Assembly (NCBI GenBank): GCA_023447015.1
Contig: JAEXPG010000305.1
Span: 1 to 13,951 of the forward strand
Origin: Verrucomicrobiota bacterium
GTDB lineage: Bacteria; Verrucomicrobiota; Verrucomicrobiia; Opitutales; Opitutaceae
DNA length: 13,951 nt
Reading direction: 5' to 3'
This document shows, piece after piece, positions 1 to 6,579 of this stretch (its first letter is position 1; each line of letters starts with the position of its first letter). The notes beneath the pieces were generated by a model, which was given only the letters and a program-made list of their open reading frames with translations, searched no databases and had not been told where the DNA came from. A program made the position numbers and the translations under genes.

Positions 1-105
1 GGGTGGGGTGGTGGAACGTGGGAGGTGTAAGGATGGACGGTCGCGGGAGGGTGGGGGCGAGTGCGGGAGTAGTGGCGGCGACGGCGGGCAGCCGACCCAG
101 CAGGC

Positions 106-378
106 TCAGGGCTTGTCGCAGCCGCAGGAGTCGCCGGCGGAGGGCTTGGACTCGCAACCGCATTTGCCATCGTCGCACCCGCAGGAGCCGGGCGAGTCGG
201 GGAAGAGTTTGCGGAGGATGTTGCAGGCCGGGCAGAAGCCGGTGAAGGCGGACTGGATGAGGTTCACGCCGACGAAGGCGGCGAGGAGCAGCCACCAGGA
301 GCTGACCCAGTGCCCGAGGGCGAGGCTGGCGAGGACCATGGAGCCGGCGAGGACGCGGATGCGGTATTCGAGTTTCAT
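106..378 (-). CDS. DUF2892 (YgaP-type) membrane protein with Cys-rich tail
   Basis: A 90-residue inner-membrane protein. Residues 10-22 and 27-45 are hydrophobic and form a short helical hairpin. They are followed by FTGFCPACNILRKLF (45-59), which matches the end of the DUF2892/YgaP-like membrane domain (usual form: TGFCP plus a second Cys). The usual family size is 60-70 residues; this one adds a hydrophilic tail with three Cys-Gly-Cys motifs (C66/C68, C73/C75, C85/C87) among Asp, Lys and Gly. Such a tail could bind a soft metal or carry persulfides, but that is inference. DUF2892 domains often occur with rhodaneses and sulfur or metal stress genes; no rhodanese is present here. The gene diverges from the arsR-type regulator, and its start at 378 lies about 27 bases downstream of the operator-like palindrome. 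I see no Shine-Dalgarno. The family call is fairly firm; the biochemical role is not known. Confidence 0.85.
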   Translation of the reverse strand: MKLEYRIRVLAGSMVLASLALGHWVSSWWLLLAAFVGVNLIQSAFTGFCPACNILRKLFPDSPGSCGCDDGKCGCESKPSAGDSCGCDKP

Positions 379-404
379 AGGAAAGAGGAGTTGCGTTTTA
401 CTGA

Positions 405-420
405 ATAGCTACATAGTTAT
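405..420. promoter_or_regulatory. Probable ArsR operator
   Basis: ATAGCTA-CA-TAGTTAT is a 16-bp inverted repeat with 6 of 7 arm positions paired. It has the ATA(N)nTAT character typical of ArsR/SmtB operators and lies between the divergent DUF2892 and ArsR genes. It overlaps the -10 region of the predicted minus-strand promoter, so a bound repressor would block transcription. The site is AT-rich in a GC-rich setting. Autoregulation of the divergent pair is inferred. Confidence 0.65.
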
Positions 421-441
421 GCGGAAGATTGAAGTCGTCAA
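413..441 (-). promoter_or_regulatory. Sigma-70-like promoter for the DUF2892 gene
   Basis: On the minus strand, TTGACG (441-436) is followed after 17 bases by AACTAT (418-413), giving a good -35, ideal spacing and a moderate -10. The -10 lies inside the operator-like palindrome, and the gene starts at 378. A weaker plus-strand candidate for the regulator is TTGCGT (391-396) with TAGTTA (414-419), also spaced by 17 bases, so both promoters could share the operator. Confidence 0.5.
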
Positions 442-470
442 GTCCCAGATTTCCGTTTGTGGTGCTCGCC

Positions 471-794
471 ATGGCCAAGGAGCTGCCGACCGAAACGATC
501 GAGCTGATCGCCCAGCGTTTCCGCGCGATGGGCGAGCCGATGCGGCTGCGCATCCTCATGGCGCTGCGGTCGGGCGAGTTGAGCGTCACCGAGCTGGTCG
601 AGCAGCAGGAGACGAGTCAGGCGAACATCTCGAAGCACCTGCAGGTGCTCGTCGCCTGTGGCCTGCTCAAGCGCCGCAAGCAGGGCCTGAACGTCCTCTA
701 CTCCATCGCCGATCCGGGCATCTTCGCGATGTGCGACACGGTGTGCGGCAGCATCAAGAAGCACCTCGACTCCCAGGCAAAGCTGCTGGGGTGA
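471..794 (+). CDS. ArsR/SmtB-family transcriptional repressor
   Basis: A 107-residue winged-helix dimer. The family start (RFRAMGEPMRLRILMAL, residues 16-32), the recognition helix (TSQANISKHLQVL, 48-60) and the wing (GLLKRRKQGLNVLYSIA, 64-80) are all clear. The alpha-3 metal motif ELCVC of classical ArsR/SmtB proteins is replaced by ELVEQ (41-45), so that As/Cd site is absent. Cysteines are C63 just after the recognition helix, and C88 and C92 in the C-terminal helix (MCDTVCGSI). They could form a thiol switch or a C-terminal metal site; this is inference. The start at 471 is chosen because residues before it (an in-frame ATG at 429) do not look like the family and would overlap the spacer. 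It is divergent from the DUF2892 gene, which is its likely target. A decayed copy of its 3' end lies at 1213-1281. Confidence 0.93.
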   Translation: MAKELPTETIELIAQRFRAMGEPMRLRILMALRSGELSVTELVEQQETSQANISKHLQVLVACGLLKRRKQGLNVLYSIADPGIFAMCDTVCGSIKKHLDSQAKLLG

Positions 795-814
795 GCGGGC
801 GTCCTTCCAGGGCC

Positions 815-1189
815 ATGGAGCCAACTTCGACGAACTGGGCGGTGACGGCGCAAGCGCTGCTCCGCGACCTGCAGAGCCAGAGCTATGAGGTCCGGGTCGG
901 TGTTTCCGGCGGGATGTGGATCTGCGCGTCGAGCGGTGCGGACTCGATCACGTACTCGCACAACCTCGGTGGATTCAATCGGCCGACACAAGCCGCGGCG
1001 GTCGCGCTCCTGCAGCAGATGAGCGCGGTCCACCGCGAGTTGGTGGCCGCGAGTGAGGAGTTCCGGGTCTTCGTCGCGGCCAAGCGCTTCTGCGCCGAGT
1101 TGGTCGTTTTCTCCGGTCAGATGGATTTCCGGGTCGCGGCGCTCGGCGAGGATGGCGCGATCACCTGGTACGAGAAGCTGGAGGCGTGA
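815..1189 (+). CDS. Hypothetical protein, 124 aa
   Basis: I do not recognise this protein. It starts at ATG 815, 21 bases after the ArsR stop, so co-transcription is likely. It has no signal peptide or membrane segment and reads as a small soluble alpha/beta protein: an amphipathic helix (residues 9-22), strands around 24-39 (YEVRVGVSGGMWICASS), a helix at 57-80, then strands at 94-119 (CAELVVFSGQMDFRVAAL, ending in AITWYE). Composition is ordinary and codon use matches neighbouring GC-rich genes, which supports its being coding. The open frame continues upstream through arsR in another frame, so the far-upstream starts are rejected. It lies exactly between the intact arsR and the decayed arsR tail, so it may have been captured by a duplication or insertion. 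Function unknown. Confidence 0.6.
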   Translation: MEPTSTNWAVTAQALLRDLQSQSYEVRVGVSGGMWICASSGADSITYSHNLGGFNRPTQAAAVALLQQMSAVHRELVAASEEFRVFVAAKRFCAELVVFSGQMDFRVAALGEDGAITWYEKLEA

Positions 1190-1212
1190 GCGCAGTCGCA
1201 CCGCGGCGCTGC

Positions 1213-1281
1213 GCGAGGTGCGACTGGGGCCGCGGCAGCATCAACAAGCACGTCGCCGCGCAGGCGAAGGCGCTGGGGTGA
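1213..1281 (+). pseudogene. Decayed 3' end of a second arsR-type gene
   Basis: These 69 bases align without gaps to the last 23 codons of the intact regulator (726-794): 55 of 69 bases are identical, the stop codon is shared, and similarity continues a few bases beyond it (GAGCGG). The frame reads ARCDWGRGSINKHVAAQAKALG against AMCDTVCGSIKKHLDSQAKL plus LG. Of the two C-terminal cysteines, C88 is kept and C92 is Arg. Upstream similarity fades within about 20 bases, and there is no start codon or HTH, so this is a remnant and not a gene. It may be a leftover of a tandem paralogue, or a mark of an insertion that brought in the 815-1189 gene. Confidence 0.65.
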
Positions 1282-1312
1282 GCGGTGGCTTGGGGCCGGC
1301 GTGAAGAAGGGG

Positions 1313-1368
1313 GACCACTGATGCACACCGATGAACACTGCTGGCGGTGGGGCCATCGGTGCATGTGG
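1313..1368. repeat. Degenerate palindromic intergenic repeat
   Basis: The left arm CCACTGATGCACACCGATG (from 1315) pairs imperfectly with the right arm CCATCGGTGCATGTGG (1353-1368): ATGCAC, CGATG and CCAC all find complements, with a 2-base bulge. The layout (CCAC at the outside, repeated xxCxGATG units inward, GC-rich loop) recalls the better-preserved element at 11975-12044. It is probably a decayed member of the same general class of dispersed palindromes. The rest of 1282-1483 shows no gene. Confidence 0.4.
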
Positions 1369-1483
1369 AGCGGTGAACGGCAGCTGCGCCCGGCTTTCTC
1401 TTGCTGAGGTGCGCTCTGCTCGTGCCGAGTGACGGCGTTGTTGGGCTCAGACCAGGCCGGAGATTCCGCCGCCGACCGCTGCG

Positions 1484-3148
1484 TTACGGTGCGCCGACTT
1501 CCTTGTCCGAGCCGGCGACGCGGAGCTCGCCAGTGGTGGTGATGACCACATCGATGCCGATGCAATTGAACAGCAGATCGCCGCTCGGGAGTTTCCGGTA
1601 GTGCCCCCAGCCGGCGGGAAGGCGCTTCTTGAATCGTGCCACCGAGACCGTGCCGTCGGGCGCTTGCCTTACGACTTCCGGCCCGAAATCGCGATCGAAG
1701 GATGGCATGATCAACACGCCGAAAGGCATCGATACGAACTCGCCGACGTTTGCAGTACGGAGAAACAGTGGGACCGAACCCTTCCGACAGAAGACGGTTC
1801 CGCGTCCGAACTCGCCTGCATCGTAGCCAAGGAGCGTGCCACCGGCGAAGGAGATGGAGCATTTGGGATGCATCGGAGCCATCCCAAGACAATCGGCTGG
1901 CCAGCGTTGCGGCAGGCGACCGGGACGGCGGTATTCGACTTGGTCGAAGTGCGGCGAGAACCGCTTGAGGTAGCCTTCGCGCGCTGGACTCAAGATCTCG
2001 CGGACGGCTTCCGGAAACGTGTTGCTGCGAGTATTGCCCGGATCCTTTTGCCACTGCTCGGCTTCTTCGGCGAGGAACCAACGGAGATTGTGCGGCGGGG
2101 TTTTGAGGCGGCCCTGTTCGTCGACTTCGAAATAGGGCTCCTTCCCTTCGAGGACTTTGATGGCCCATTCGGCAGTCTTCCGTACGGGCGAATACCAATG
2201 CTTTCTCGCCACTCGCTCCAACTCTGGCAGAGCTGCCTTCACTCCGACTCGCGCCAACGCGTCGGCGGCGTCGCCGACGCGCTGCCAGTCGTCAGGATCG
2301 GCGAGGGCGGTGATGGCTTCGCGACCATCAGCGCCGAGATCTCGAAATTCGGGATTGTGGCCATATGCACGGTCGAGTTCGAGGTTTCGCTTCTGCTCCC
2401 ACCGACTCCGGAACCCGAACTCGTCGTCGATCCGTCTTAGTGCGGCACTCAGTGTTCCGTTAACTGGCGCTGGGAGCCTCGGCGCCAGTTCCCGCAATGT
2501 GTTGATCGCGGCGGTCTGCTGTTGGTCTTCGAACGATTGGTTCCCCGCCGGGAGTTCAAGATACCCGAGGGCCTCGGCTGCGCGGCAACGGCTCGCATCG
2601 GACACGGAGGAGTCTGCGACTATTGCAGTGAGCAGAGCCGCCAGCTCCTTCCTGATCTCCCGGCCGCCTACGTGCTCACAGATCATCTTGTGGAGCCTTG
2701 GCTCGATTGGGTAGCCAGAACGGTAGATCGCACCGATGCGGCGGAGACCGGCGTCGCCGGCGGTTGCGAGCAACACGAGCATGTCTTCTCGGGCGTCGCC
2801 GAACGGGTCGGTCCACTCGGCTGCGACGGCATCGAGCGTCGCAGCGTCGAACTCCTTTGCCCGCCAGCGGAAGAAGCGTTTCACCGCGAAACGGACTTTC
2901 GAGTCTTTGTTTCTGAGGAGGGAGAGTGCCAGCGGTTGTTGGCGCAAGATCGCTGCGCGGAGTGACTCGTCGTTGGCAGAGGTGGGCCAGCCGAGCGCGG
3001 TCGCGATGATCTTCTCGTCAGACGGGTACGAAGGGTACTGACGATCTTGCCAGATCCAGTACCAGACGATGCCGGCCGCGCAGAGGAGTCCGGCGAGGCA
3101 GACGACGGTGGCGCGGAGGAACCAGCGGAGGAGGCGTTTCCAAGGCAT
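1484..3148 (-). CDS. Membrane-anchored helical (HEAT-like) repeat protein
   Basis: A 554-residue protein, starting at the ATG at 3148. Its N terminus is a basic stretch (PWKRLLRWFLR) and one hydrophobic segment at about residues 13-33, predicting a single N-terminal anchor with the bulk outside the cytoplasm. Residues 60-335 are rich in short amphipathic helix pairs of HEAT/armadillo style, for example SLLRNKDSKVRFAVKRF (77-93) and DAADALARVGVKAALPELER (293-312). Residues 395-550 look beta-rich (GGTLLGYDAGEFGRGTVF, then LPSGDLLFNCIGIDVVITTT) and could be a separate domain. No catalytic motif is recognised. The frame is open upstream to 4045, but that part is antisense to the ankyrin gene and is rejected. 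GC in two 60-base samples is 55-60%, well below its neighbours, which may mean transfer or relaxed constraint. It is divergent from the ankyrin gene, with 136 bases between. Confidence 0.75.
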   Translation of the reverse strand: MPWKRLLRWFLRATVVCLAGLLCAAGIVWYWIWQDRQYPSYPSDEKIIATALGWPTSANDESLRAAILRQQPLALSLLRNKDSKVRFAVKRFFRWRAKEFDAATLDAVAAEWTDPFGDAREDMLVLLATAGDAGLRRIGAIYRSGYPIEPRLHKMICEHVGGREIRKELAALLTAIVADSSVSDASRCRAAEALGYLELPAGNQSFEDQQQTAAINTLRELAPRLPAPVNGTLSAALRRIDDEFGFRSRWEQKRNLELDRAYGHNPEFRDLGADGREAITALADPDDWQRVGDAADALARVGVKAALPELERVARKHWYSPVRKTAEWAIKVLEGKEPYFEVDEQGRLKTPPHNLRWFLAEEAEQWQKDPGNTRSNTFPEAVREILSPAREGYLKRFSPHFDQVEYRRPGRLPQRWPADCLGMAPMHPKCSISFAGGTLLGYDAGEFGRGTVFCRKGSVPLFLRTANVGEFVSMPFGVLIMPSFDRDFGPEVVRQAPDGTVSVARFKKRLPAGWGHYRKLPSGDLLFNCIGIDVVITTTGELRVAGSDKEVGAP

Positions 3149-3284
3149 GGGGCGTTGGGCTGGTGGGAGACTGGGGGCGGGAAAGGGGCACGCAAGTGCG
3201 GCGTCGGGCGGCTCGGACTCGCGCGCGGGGCGGACCTGCGCATCTTTCCGCGTCCCCCGCAGCGATGCCAACCCCAGCCTCATC

Positions 3285-3980
3285 ATGAAGACGATCCGCC
3301 TCTTCCGGAAACCGCTTGTCCGATACGCAGCACTCGCGCTGCTCGCGTTCACGTTTGTGCCGCCCTGCGGGGCCCAGCCGGAGGAGGCTTCGCCGCGGAA
3401 GCCGATCGGTTGGGGACTGCTGTTCCGTGCGGCACGGGATCGGCAGCTGGCGACGGCCGAGCGGCTGGTCGCCCGCGGGCAGGATGTGAACGAAGCCGAC
3501 GAGGAGGGGACGACACCGCTGTTCTGGGCCGCGCAGAAGGGGCACGCCGATGTGGTCGTGCTGCTGTTGGCGAAAGGAGCGAGCCCCGAGATCGACGGAC
3601 CGCGGGGGATGCCCCTGCACGCCGCGGCGGAGGAGGGCCACCGGGAGATCGCGGAGCTGCTGCTCGCGAAGGGCGCCGACGTGAACGCGAAGGGGGAGAA
3701 CGACAAGACCCCGCTGCACCTGGCGGCGTTCAACGGGCGCGGCGAGGTGGTGGAGCTCCTGCTGGCCAAGGGCGCGGCGGTCGATGCGAAGGACCGGTTC
3801 GGGAACACTCCGCTCCGCTGGGCGGTGGCGGGCGGGGACCTCGGCATCGTCGAGCGGCTGCTGGCGAAGGGCTGCGATGTGAATGCCCCCGATGTGGCCG
3901 GTGTCACGCCGCTCGGCTCGCTGGCGAAGGAGAATCGCCCCGAGCTGGTCGCGCTGCTCAAGAAGCATGGCGCGCGGTGA
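3285..3980 (+). CDS. Secreted ankyrin-repeat protein
   Basis: A 231-residue protein. Residues 1-30 form a signal peptide (basic KTIRLFRKPLVR, hydrophobic YAALALLAFTFV, probable cleavage after CGA at 30), so the protein is exported; the Cys at 28 does not make a clear lipobox. Five to six ankyrin repeats follow, at about 43-72, 75-104, 108-137, 141-170, 174-203 and a C-terminal cap at 207-231. They show the TPLxxAAxxG, VVELLLAKGA and DVNAKD signatures. The DNA is very GC-rich (about 80% in one 60-base sample). The start at 3285 begins the signal peptide, so the longer upstream frame is not needed. The likely role is periplasmic or envelope protein-protein interaction; no partner can be named. 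It diverges from the HEAT-like gene, and the pairing of two repeat-scaffold proteins is notable. Confidence 0.88.
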   Translation: MKTIRLFRKPLVRYAALALLAFTFVPPCGAQPEEASPRKPIGWGLLFRAARDRQLATAERLVARGQDVNEADEEGTTPLFWAAQKGHADVVVLLLAKGASPEIDGPRGMPLHAAAEEGHREIAELLLAKGADVNAKGENDKTPLHLAAFNGRGEVVELLLAKGAAVDAKDRFGNTPLRWAVAGGDLGIVERLLAKGCDVNAPDVAGVTPLGSLAKENRPELVALLKKHGAR

Positions 3981-4103
3981 ACGGGGGGCGAACCCGGTTG
4001 CGGGCGTCCGTCGCGTCGTTTCGCTGACGACGGGGCGGCCCCCACGGCAGGCGCTTTGCGTGCTCGGCGCGAGATTCAGCGGCTCAACTGGCGGAGACGG
4101 GTT

Positions 4104-4769
4104 TCAGCGACGGCAACGCGCAGGTTGGCGCGGCTGTTCCGCTGTGTCGGTCGGGACGTCCTCGGTCGGGGCTGGGTCGAAACCGACCATATGAACGGAG
4201 GGCCCGAATTTGATGTCGGGCGTCATCTTGATCTCGGGATTCGGCGGTGGGGCGGGCGTGCTGGCGTTCCGGTCGTGGTGTGGATCGCGATTGCGGTGAT
4301 CGTGCTGCCAACGGGAGTGTTCGTACTGATGCCGGTTGTAGTCGCGGCTCCAGAGGTAGTCGTCTTGCCAGCGGTGGAGATCGGTGGACCGTGCGGTCTC
4401 GGTTGGCGGCGGGGGCGCGTCGTACTTCGGCGGCGGGTGCTTGGCGTTGATGTCCGCGGCGAGCTTGAGGCGCTCGAGGTAAAGCTGTTTGGCGGCGGTA
4501 TCGCGTGCGGCGGCGTCCTGTTGCTGGCGCTCGGTTTCGAGCTTGGCCTGCGTGGTGTCGAGTGGGAACTCCTCCTGCAGCGCGTCCGGAAGCTTGGTCT
4601 TGGCGATCTGGGTGAACCCTTCGGCGTGGCGGAAGGTGACGGTGGTCGCGTCGGCATTGATCACCACGGCGTTGCGGAGCACGCGGCCGTCTTTGAGGGT
4701 GAAATCGGTGGCGAGGGCCGACGAGGTGACGAGCAGCACGATCGACAGGGCAGAGGCGAGCGTCTTCAT
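4104..4769 (-). CDS. Exported His/Pro-rich protein of unknown function
   Basis: A 221-residue protein with a clear signal peptide (KTLASALSIVLLVTSSALA, cleavage near residue 20). The mature N terminus (DFTLKDGRVLRNAVVINADA, 22-41, then VTFRHAEGFTQIAKTKLP) resembles the small beta domain found at the start of many exported planctomycete and verrucomicrobial proteins. A charged helical or coiled-coil stretch follows at 70-110. Then a Pro-rich linker (PPPKYDAPPPP, 112-122) leads to an aromatic and His-rich segment at 131-168 (many His, Trp, Tyr, Asp and Arg). The His-rich part could bind metal, but there is no recognised motif. The start at 4769 is set by the signal peptide; the frame continues upstream without one. 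The gene ends 123 bases from the convergent ankyrin gene. Cellular site is the periplasm or outer envelope; role unknown. Confidence 0.72.
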   Translation of the reverse strand: MKTLASALSIVLLVTSSALATDFTLKDGRVLRNAVVINADATTVTFRHAEGFTQIAKTKLPDALQEEFPLDTTQAKLETERQQQDAAARDTAAKQLYLERLKLAADINAKHPPPKYDAPPPPTETARSTDLHRWQDDYLWSRDYNRHQYEHSRWQHDHRNRDPHHDRNASTPAPPPNPEIKMTPDIKFGPSVHMVGFDPAPTEDVPTDTAEQPRQPARCRR

Positions 4770-4953
4770 CGCAGGGAAGTGTAGGCCATGCCGGTGCCCT
4801 GACAATGATGGACTGGCGCTGGTTCCCTGTGGAGCCGTGTGCCCAGTGGTGGCAGCAGGAGTGTCGCGCCTTTCTCTCGGGCCCTCCAAGCTCTACTCGA
4901 GCTTCTGGCGGGGGAGCTCAGCTCCGACCCCGCGGTCCTGACCGTGGCGAAAG

Positions 4954-5040
4954 TGGTGGTGGGTATTGGACTCGAACCAATGTAGACCGTTAGGTCAGCG
5001 GATTTACAGTCCGCCGTAATTGCCGCTATACGAACCCACC
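4954..5040 (-). tRNA. tRNA-Tyr (anticodon GTA)
   Basis: On the minus strand, acceptor arms GGTGGGT (5040-5034) and ACCCACC (4964-4958) pair fully. They are followed by discriminator A (4957) and an encoded CCA (4956-4954). The anticodon arm is GCGGA-CTGTAAA-TCCGC with anticodon GTA. The T arm is ATTGG-TTCGAGT-CCAAT. A long variable arm (GACC-TAAC-GGTC) makes it a class II tRNA, as bacterial tRNA-Tyr is. The D arm is short, with a three-pair stem (GTA/TAC). It appears functional. No integrase or attachment repeat is seen beside it. Confidence 0.97.
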
Positions 5041-5078
5041 GAGGGGGGACGGGGAAATTGGGAAACGCTCGGGGCTTT

Positions 5079-5104
5079 GCCAAGCGCTTTCTTGGCGTTT
5101 TTTT
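5079..5104 (+). terminator. Rho-independent terminator, plus strand
   Basis: GCCAAG (5079-5084), loop CGCTTT, CTTGGC (5091-5096), then G and seven T (5098-5104): a classic stem and U-tract, but only for plus-strand transcription. The flanking genes, tRNA-Tyr and radC, are both on the minus strand, so no evident plus-strand gene ends here. In the minus direction there is no T-tract. It may stop antisense read-through into radC or end an unannotated short RNA. Confidence 0.55.
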
Positions 5105-5146
5105 CGAAGCCGGAGCGGGGGCGTTCTGGGACCCGGTCCGACTCGC

Positions 5147-5872
5147 TCAGAGCAGCCCGGCTTCGCGGAAGCTGTAGTAGCCGCGTCCGGCGGGGTCGCG
5201 GGTGGGCTGGCCGAGGATGACGTGGTCGACCAGGCCGATGTCGACGGTGCGGGCGGCGGTGGCGAGCTGGCGGGTGATCTGGAGATCGGCGCTGCTGGGC
5301 GCGGGGTCGCCGCTGGGGTGGTTGTGGACGGCGATGATGGCGCAGGCGCCGGCCTTGATCGCCTCGCGGAAGACCTCGCGCGGGTGCACGAGCGAGCTGG
5401 TGGCGGTGCCGGAGGTGATCTCGTCGCGGCGCAGGAGGCGGTTGCGGCGGTTGAGGCTGAGGACCCAGAACTTCTCGACGTTGAGGGCGAGGACCTCCGG
5501 CTGGAAATGGGCGAACACCTGGTGGGGATGCTCCAGCTGCGGCGGGATGACTTCGCGCTGGGCCAGCATGCGGCGGGAGATCTCCAGCACGCTCACGAGC
5601 TGCTGCGCCTTCACGCGGCCGATGCCCTTGACGCGCCGGAAATCCGCGGCGGACCAGGCGAGGAGGCCGGCGAGGCTGCCGCCTGCGGCGGCGAGGAGGT
5701 CCTCGGCGACGCACTTCACGTTCCGGCCGGCGCTGCCGCTGCGGAGAATCATGGCCAGCTGCTCGGCGTCGGTGAGGGACTCCGGGCCGCAGCGTTCCTG
5801 GCGCTCCTGCGGGCGTTCGCCGACGGCGAGGTCCTTGATGCGCGGGACGGGGTAGAGGGCGGGTTCGGCCAT
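5147..5872 (-). CDS. radC: RadC/MPN-family (JAMM) protein
   Basis: A 241-residue protein, close to the usual 220-230 length. The N-terminal part (GPESLTDAEQLAMILRSGSA, 29-48) and a helix-hairpin-helix (FRRVKGIGRVKAQQLVSVLE, 78-97) form the UPF0758 N-terminal domain. The C-terminal JAB/MPN domain has the metal motif HNHPSGDPAPSSAD, giving H183, H185, S193 and D196 in HxHx7SxxD spacing, with the upstream Glu at E133 (NVEKFWVLSLN). RadC was once tied to DNA repair, but this is not well supported. A metal-dependent activity on DNA or in recombination remains unproven. The start at 5872 gives the conserved N terminus. It lies upstream of tRNA-Tyr on the same strand, 106 bases apart. The antisense frame at 5222-5968 is a shadow. 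Confidence 0.95.
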   Translation of the reverse strand: MAEPALYPVPRIKDLAVGERPQERQERCGPESLTDAEQLAMILRSGSAGRNVKCVAEDLLAAAGGSLAGLLAWSAADFRRVKGIGRVKAQQLVSVLEISRRMLAQREVIPPQLEHPHQVFAHFQPEVLALNVEKFWVLSLNRRNRLLRRDEITSGTATSSLVHPREVFREAIKAGACAIIAVHNHPSGDPAPSSADLQITRQLATAARTVDIGLVDHVILGQPTRDPAGRGYYSFREAGLL

Positions 5873-6381
5873 GGTGCTGACGTTGCGGCGAGGTTGCGCG
5901 TGCCCGGAAAGCGGGCACAGCGGTCGTCAGTGGGCTACGAACCGGGGGAGGAGATAGCCGCGGAGTAGGGCGGTGTCGAGCCGGAGCGCAGGAGTGGCGC
6001 GAGGTCCGGGAACCATCCCGGAACGCGTGGTCGGACTCGGCAGAAGACAACGAGGGGAACGAAGTCCGATCGAGTCGGCTGGCCGAATTCGGGCCGCGGC
6101 TTATCCCTTGCGGATGAAGGAACGTTGCCCGGGTCTGCGGGCACTGCGTTCTCTTGGCCCGAGGTCTCTTCGTGAACCTTCCGTCGTCTGCGAAACCGAG
6201 GATCGTCGCACTGCGGAAGTGCCACGCGGACACGCGCGTGGGTTTGACGCAGAGTGAGGAGAACCAGGGGCGGACGCCGGCGGTGCGTGCGGGATGAAGG
6301 TCGGCCCCCGATGCCTATGCTCAGGCTCGGGCCGGTGTGTACAGCGTGGTTGCTGCCGGGCCGCCGTCGAGGACCGGCCGA
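5873..6381. other. Intergenic stretch without a convincing gene
   Basis: About 510 bases between radC and the 65-residue gene. Frames on both strands are open in places but Arg/Pro/Ser-rich without domain character, so I call no gene. It holds a perfect small hairpin (TCCGGGA-acca-TCCCGGA, 6005-6022). A GC-rich imperfect hairpin at about 6300-6336 (CGGCCCCCGA against TCGGGCCG) may serve as a 3' structure for the minus-strand gene ending at 6382, without a T-tract. Confidence 0.4.
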
Positions 6382-6579
6382 TCAGGACGCGATGACCTGG
6401 ACGTGTTCGTCGGCCGGGATGTAGCAGACTTCGATGCGGCCGAAACTCTTGTACTCGCAGCGGACGCTGTTGCCGTCGACCTCGATCACCTTGAGGTCCT
6501 CCGGCGCTTTCTTGCCGGGAAGGAGAACCACGGTGCCATTGTCGACGGAGGAGATGGGGACGAGCGGAAGGTTGTTCAT
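6382..6579 (-). CDS. Small hypothetical protein, 65 aa
   Basis: I do not recognise a named family. The start at ATG 6579 gives a compact 65-residue soluble protein, predicted all-beta: VVLLPG (17-22), DLKVIEVDGN (28-37), SVRCEYKSFGRIEVCYI (38-54) and VQVIAS at the end. This alternation would suit a small SH3- or Sm-like barrel, but that is only a resemblance in pattern. It has two cysteines (C41, C52). It lies 189 bases downstream of the Hcp-like gene on the same strand, so it could be read from the same transcript. The frame extends upstream to 6693, but those residues are Pro/Arg-rich and unlike the rest. No Shine-Dalgarno is seen. Confidence 0.6.
   Translation of the reverse strand: MNNLPLVPISSVDNGTVVLLPGKKAPEDLKVIEVDGNSVRCEYKSFGRIEVCYIPADEHVQVIAS

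Noticed and set aside
3018..3968. 316-residue minus-strand frame opposite the ankyrin gene
   Set aside because: Shadow of the ankyrin repeats: the apparent repetition in it only mirrors the real repeat on the plus strand.
3149..4045. Upstream extension of the HEAT-like gene to an 853-residue protein
   Set aside because: The extra 299 residues are antisense to the ankyrin gene and are Ser/Pro/Ala-rich, without domain character. The Met at 3148 begins a normal membrane anchor.
4056..4784. 242-residue Val/Gly-rich plus-strand frame
   Set aside because: It is antisense to the exported His/Pro-rich protein, whose signal peptide and domain make it the more likely gene.
4916..4928. GGAGCT-C-AGCTCC palindrome as a possible tRNA terminator
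   Set aside because: The loop would be one base, no T-tract follows, and the position does not fit an intrinsic terminator well.
5222..5968. 248-residue plus-strand frame opposite radC
   Set aside because: It is the antisense shadow of a well-supported RadC gene and shows Gly/Ala/Glu-rich low complexity, as expected from GC-rich codon bias.
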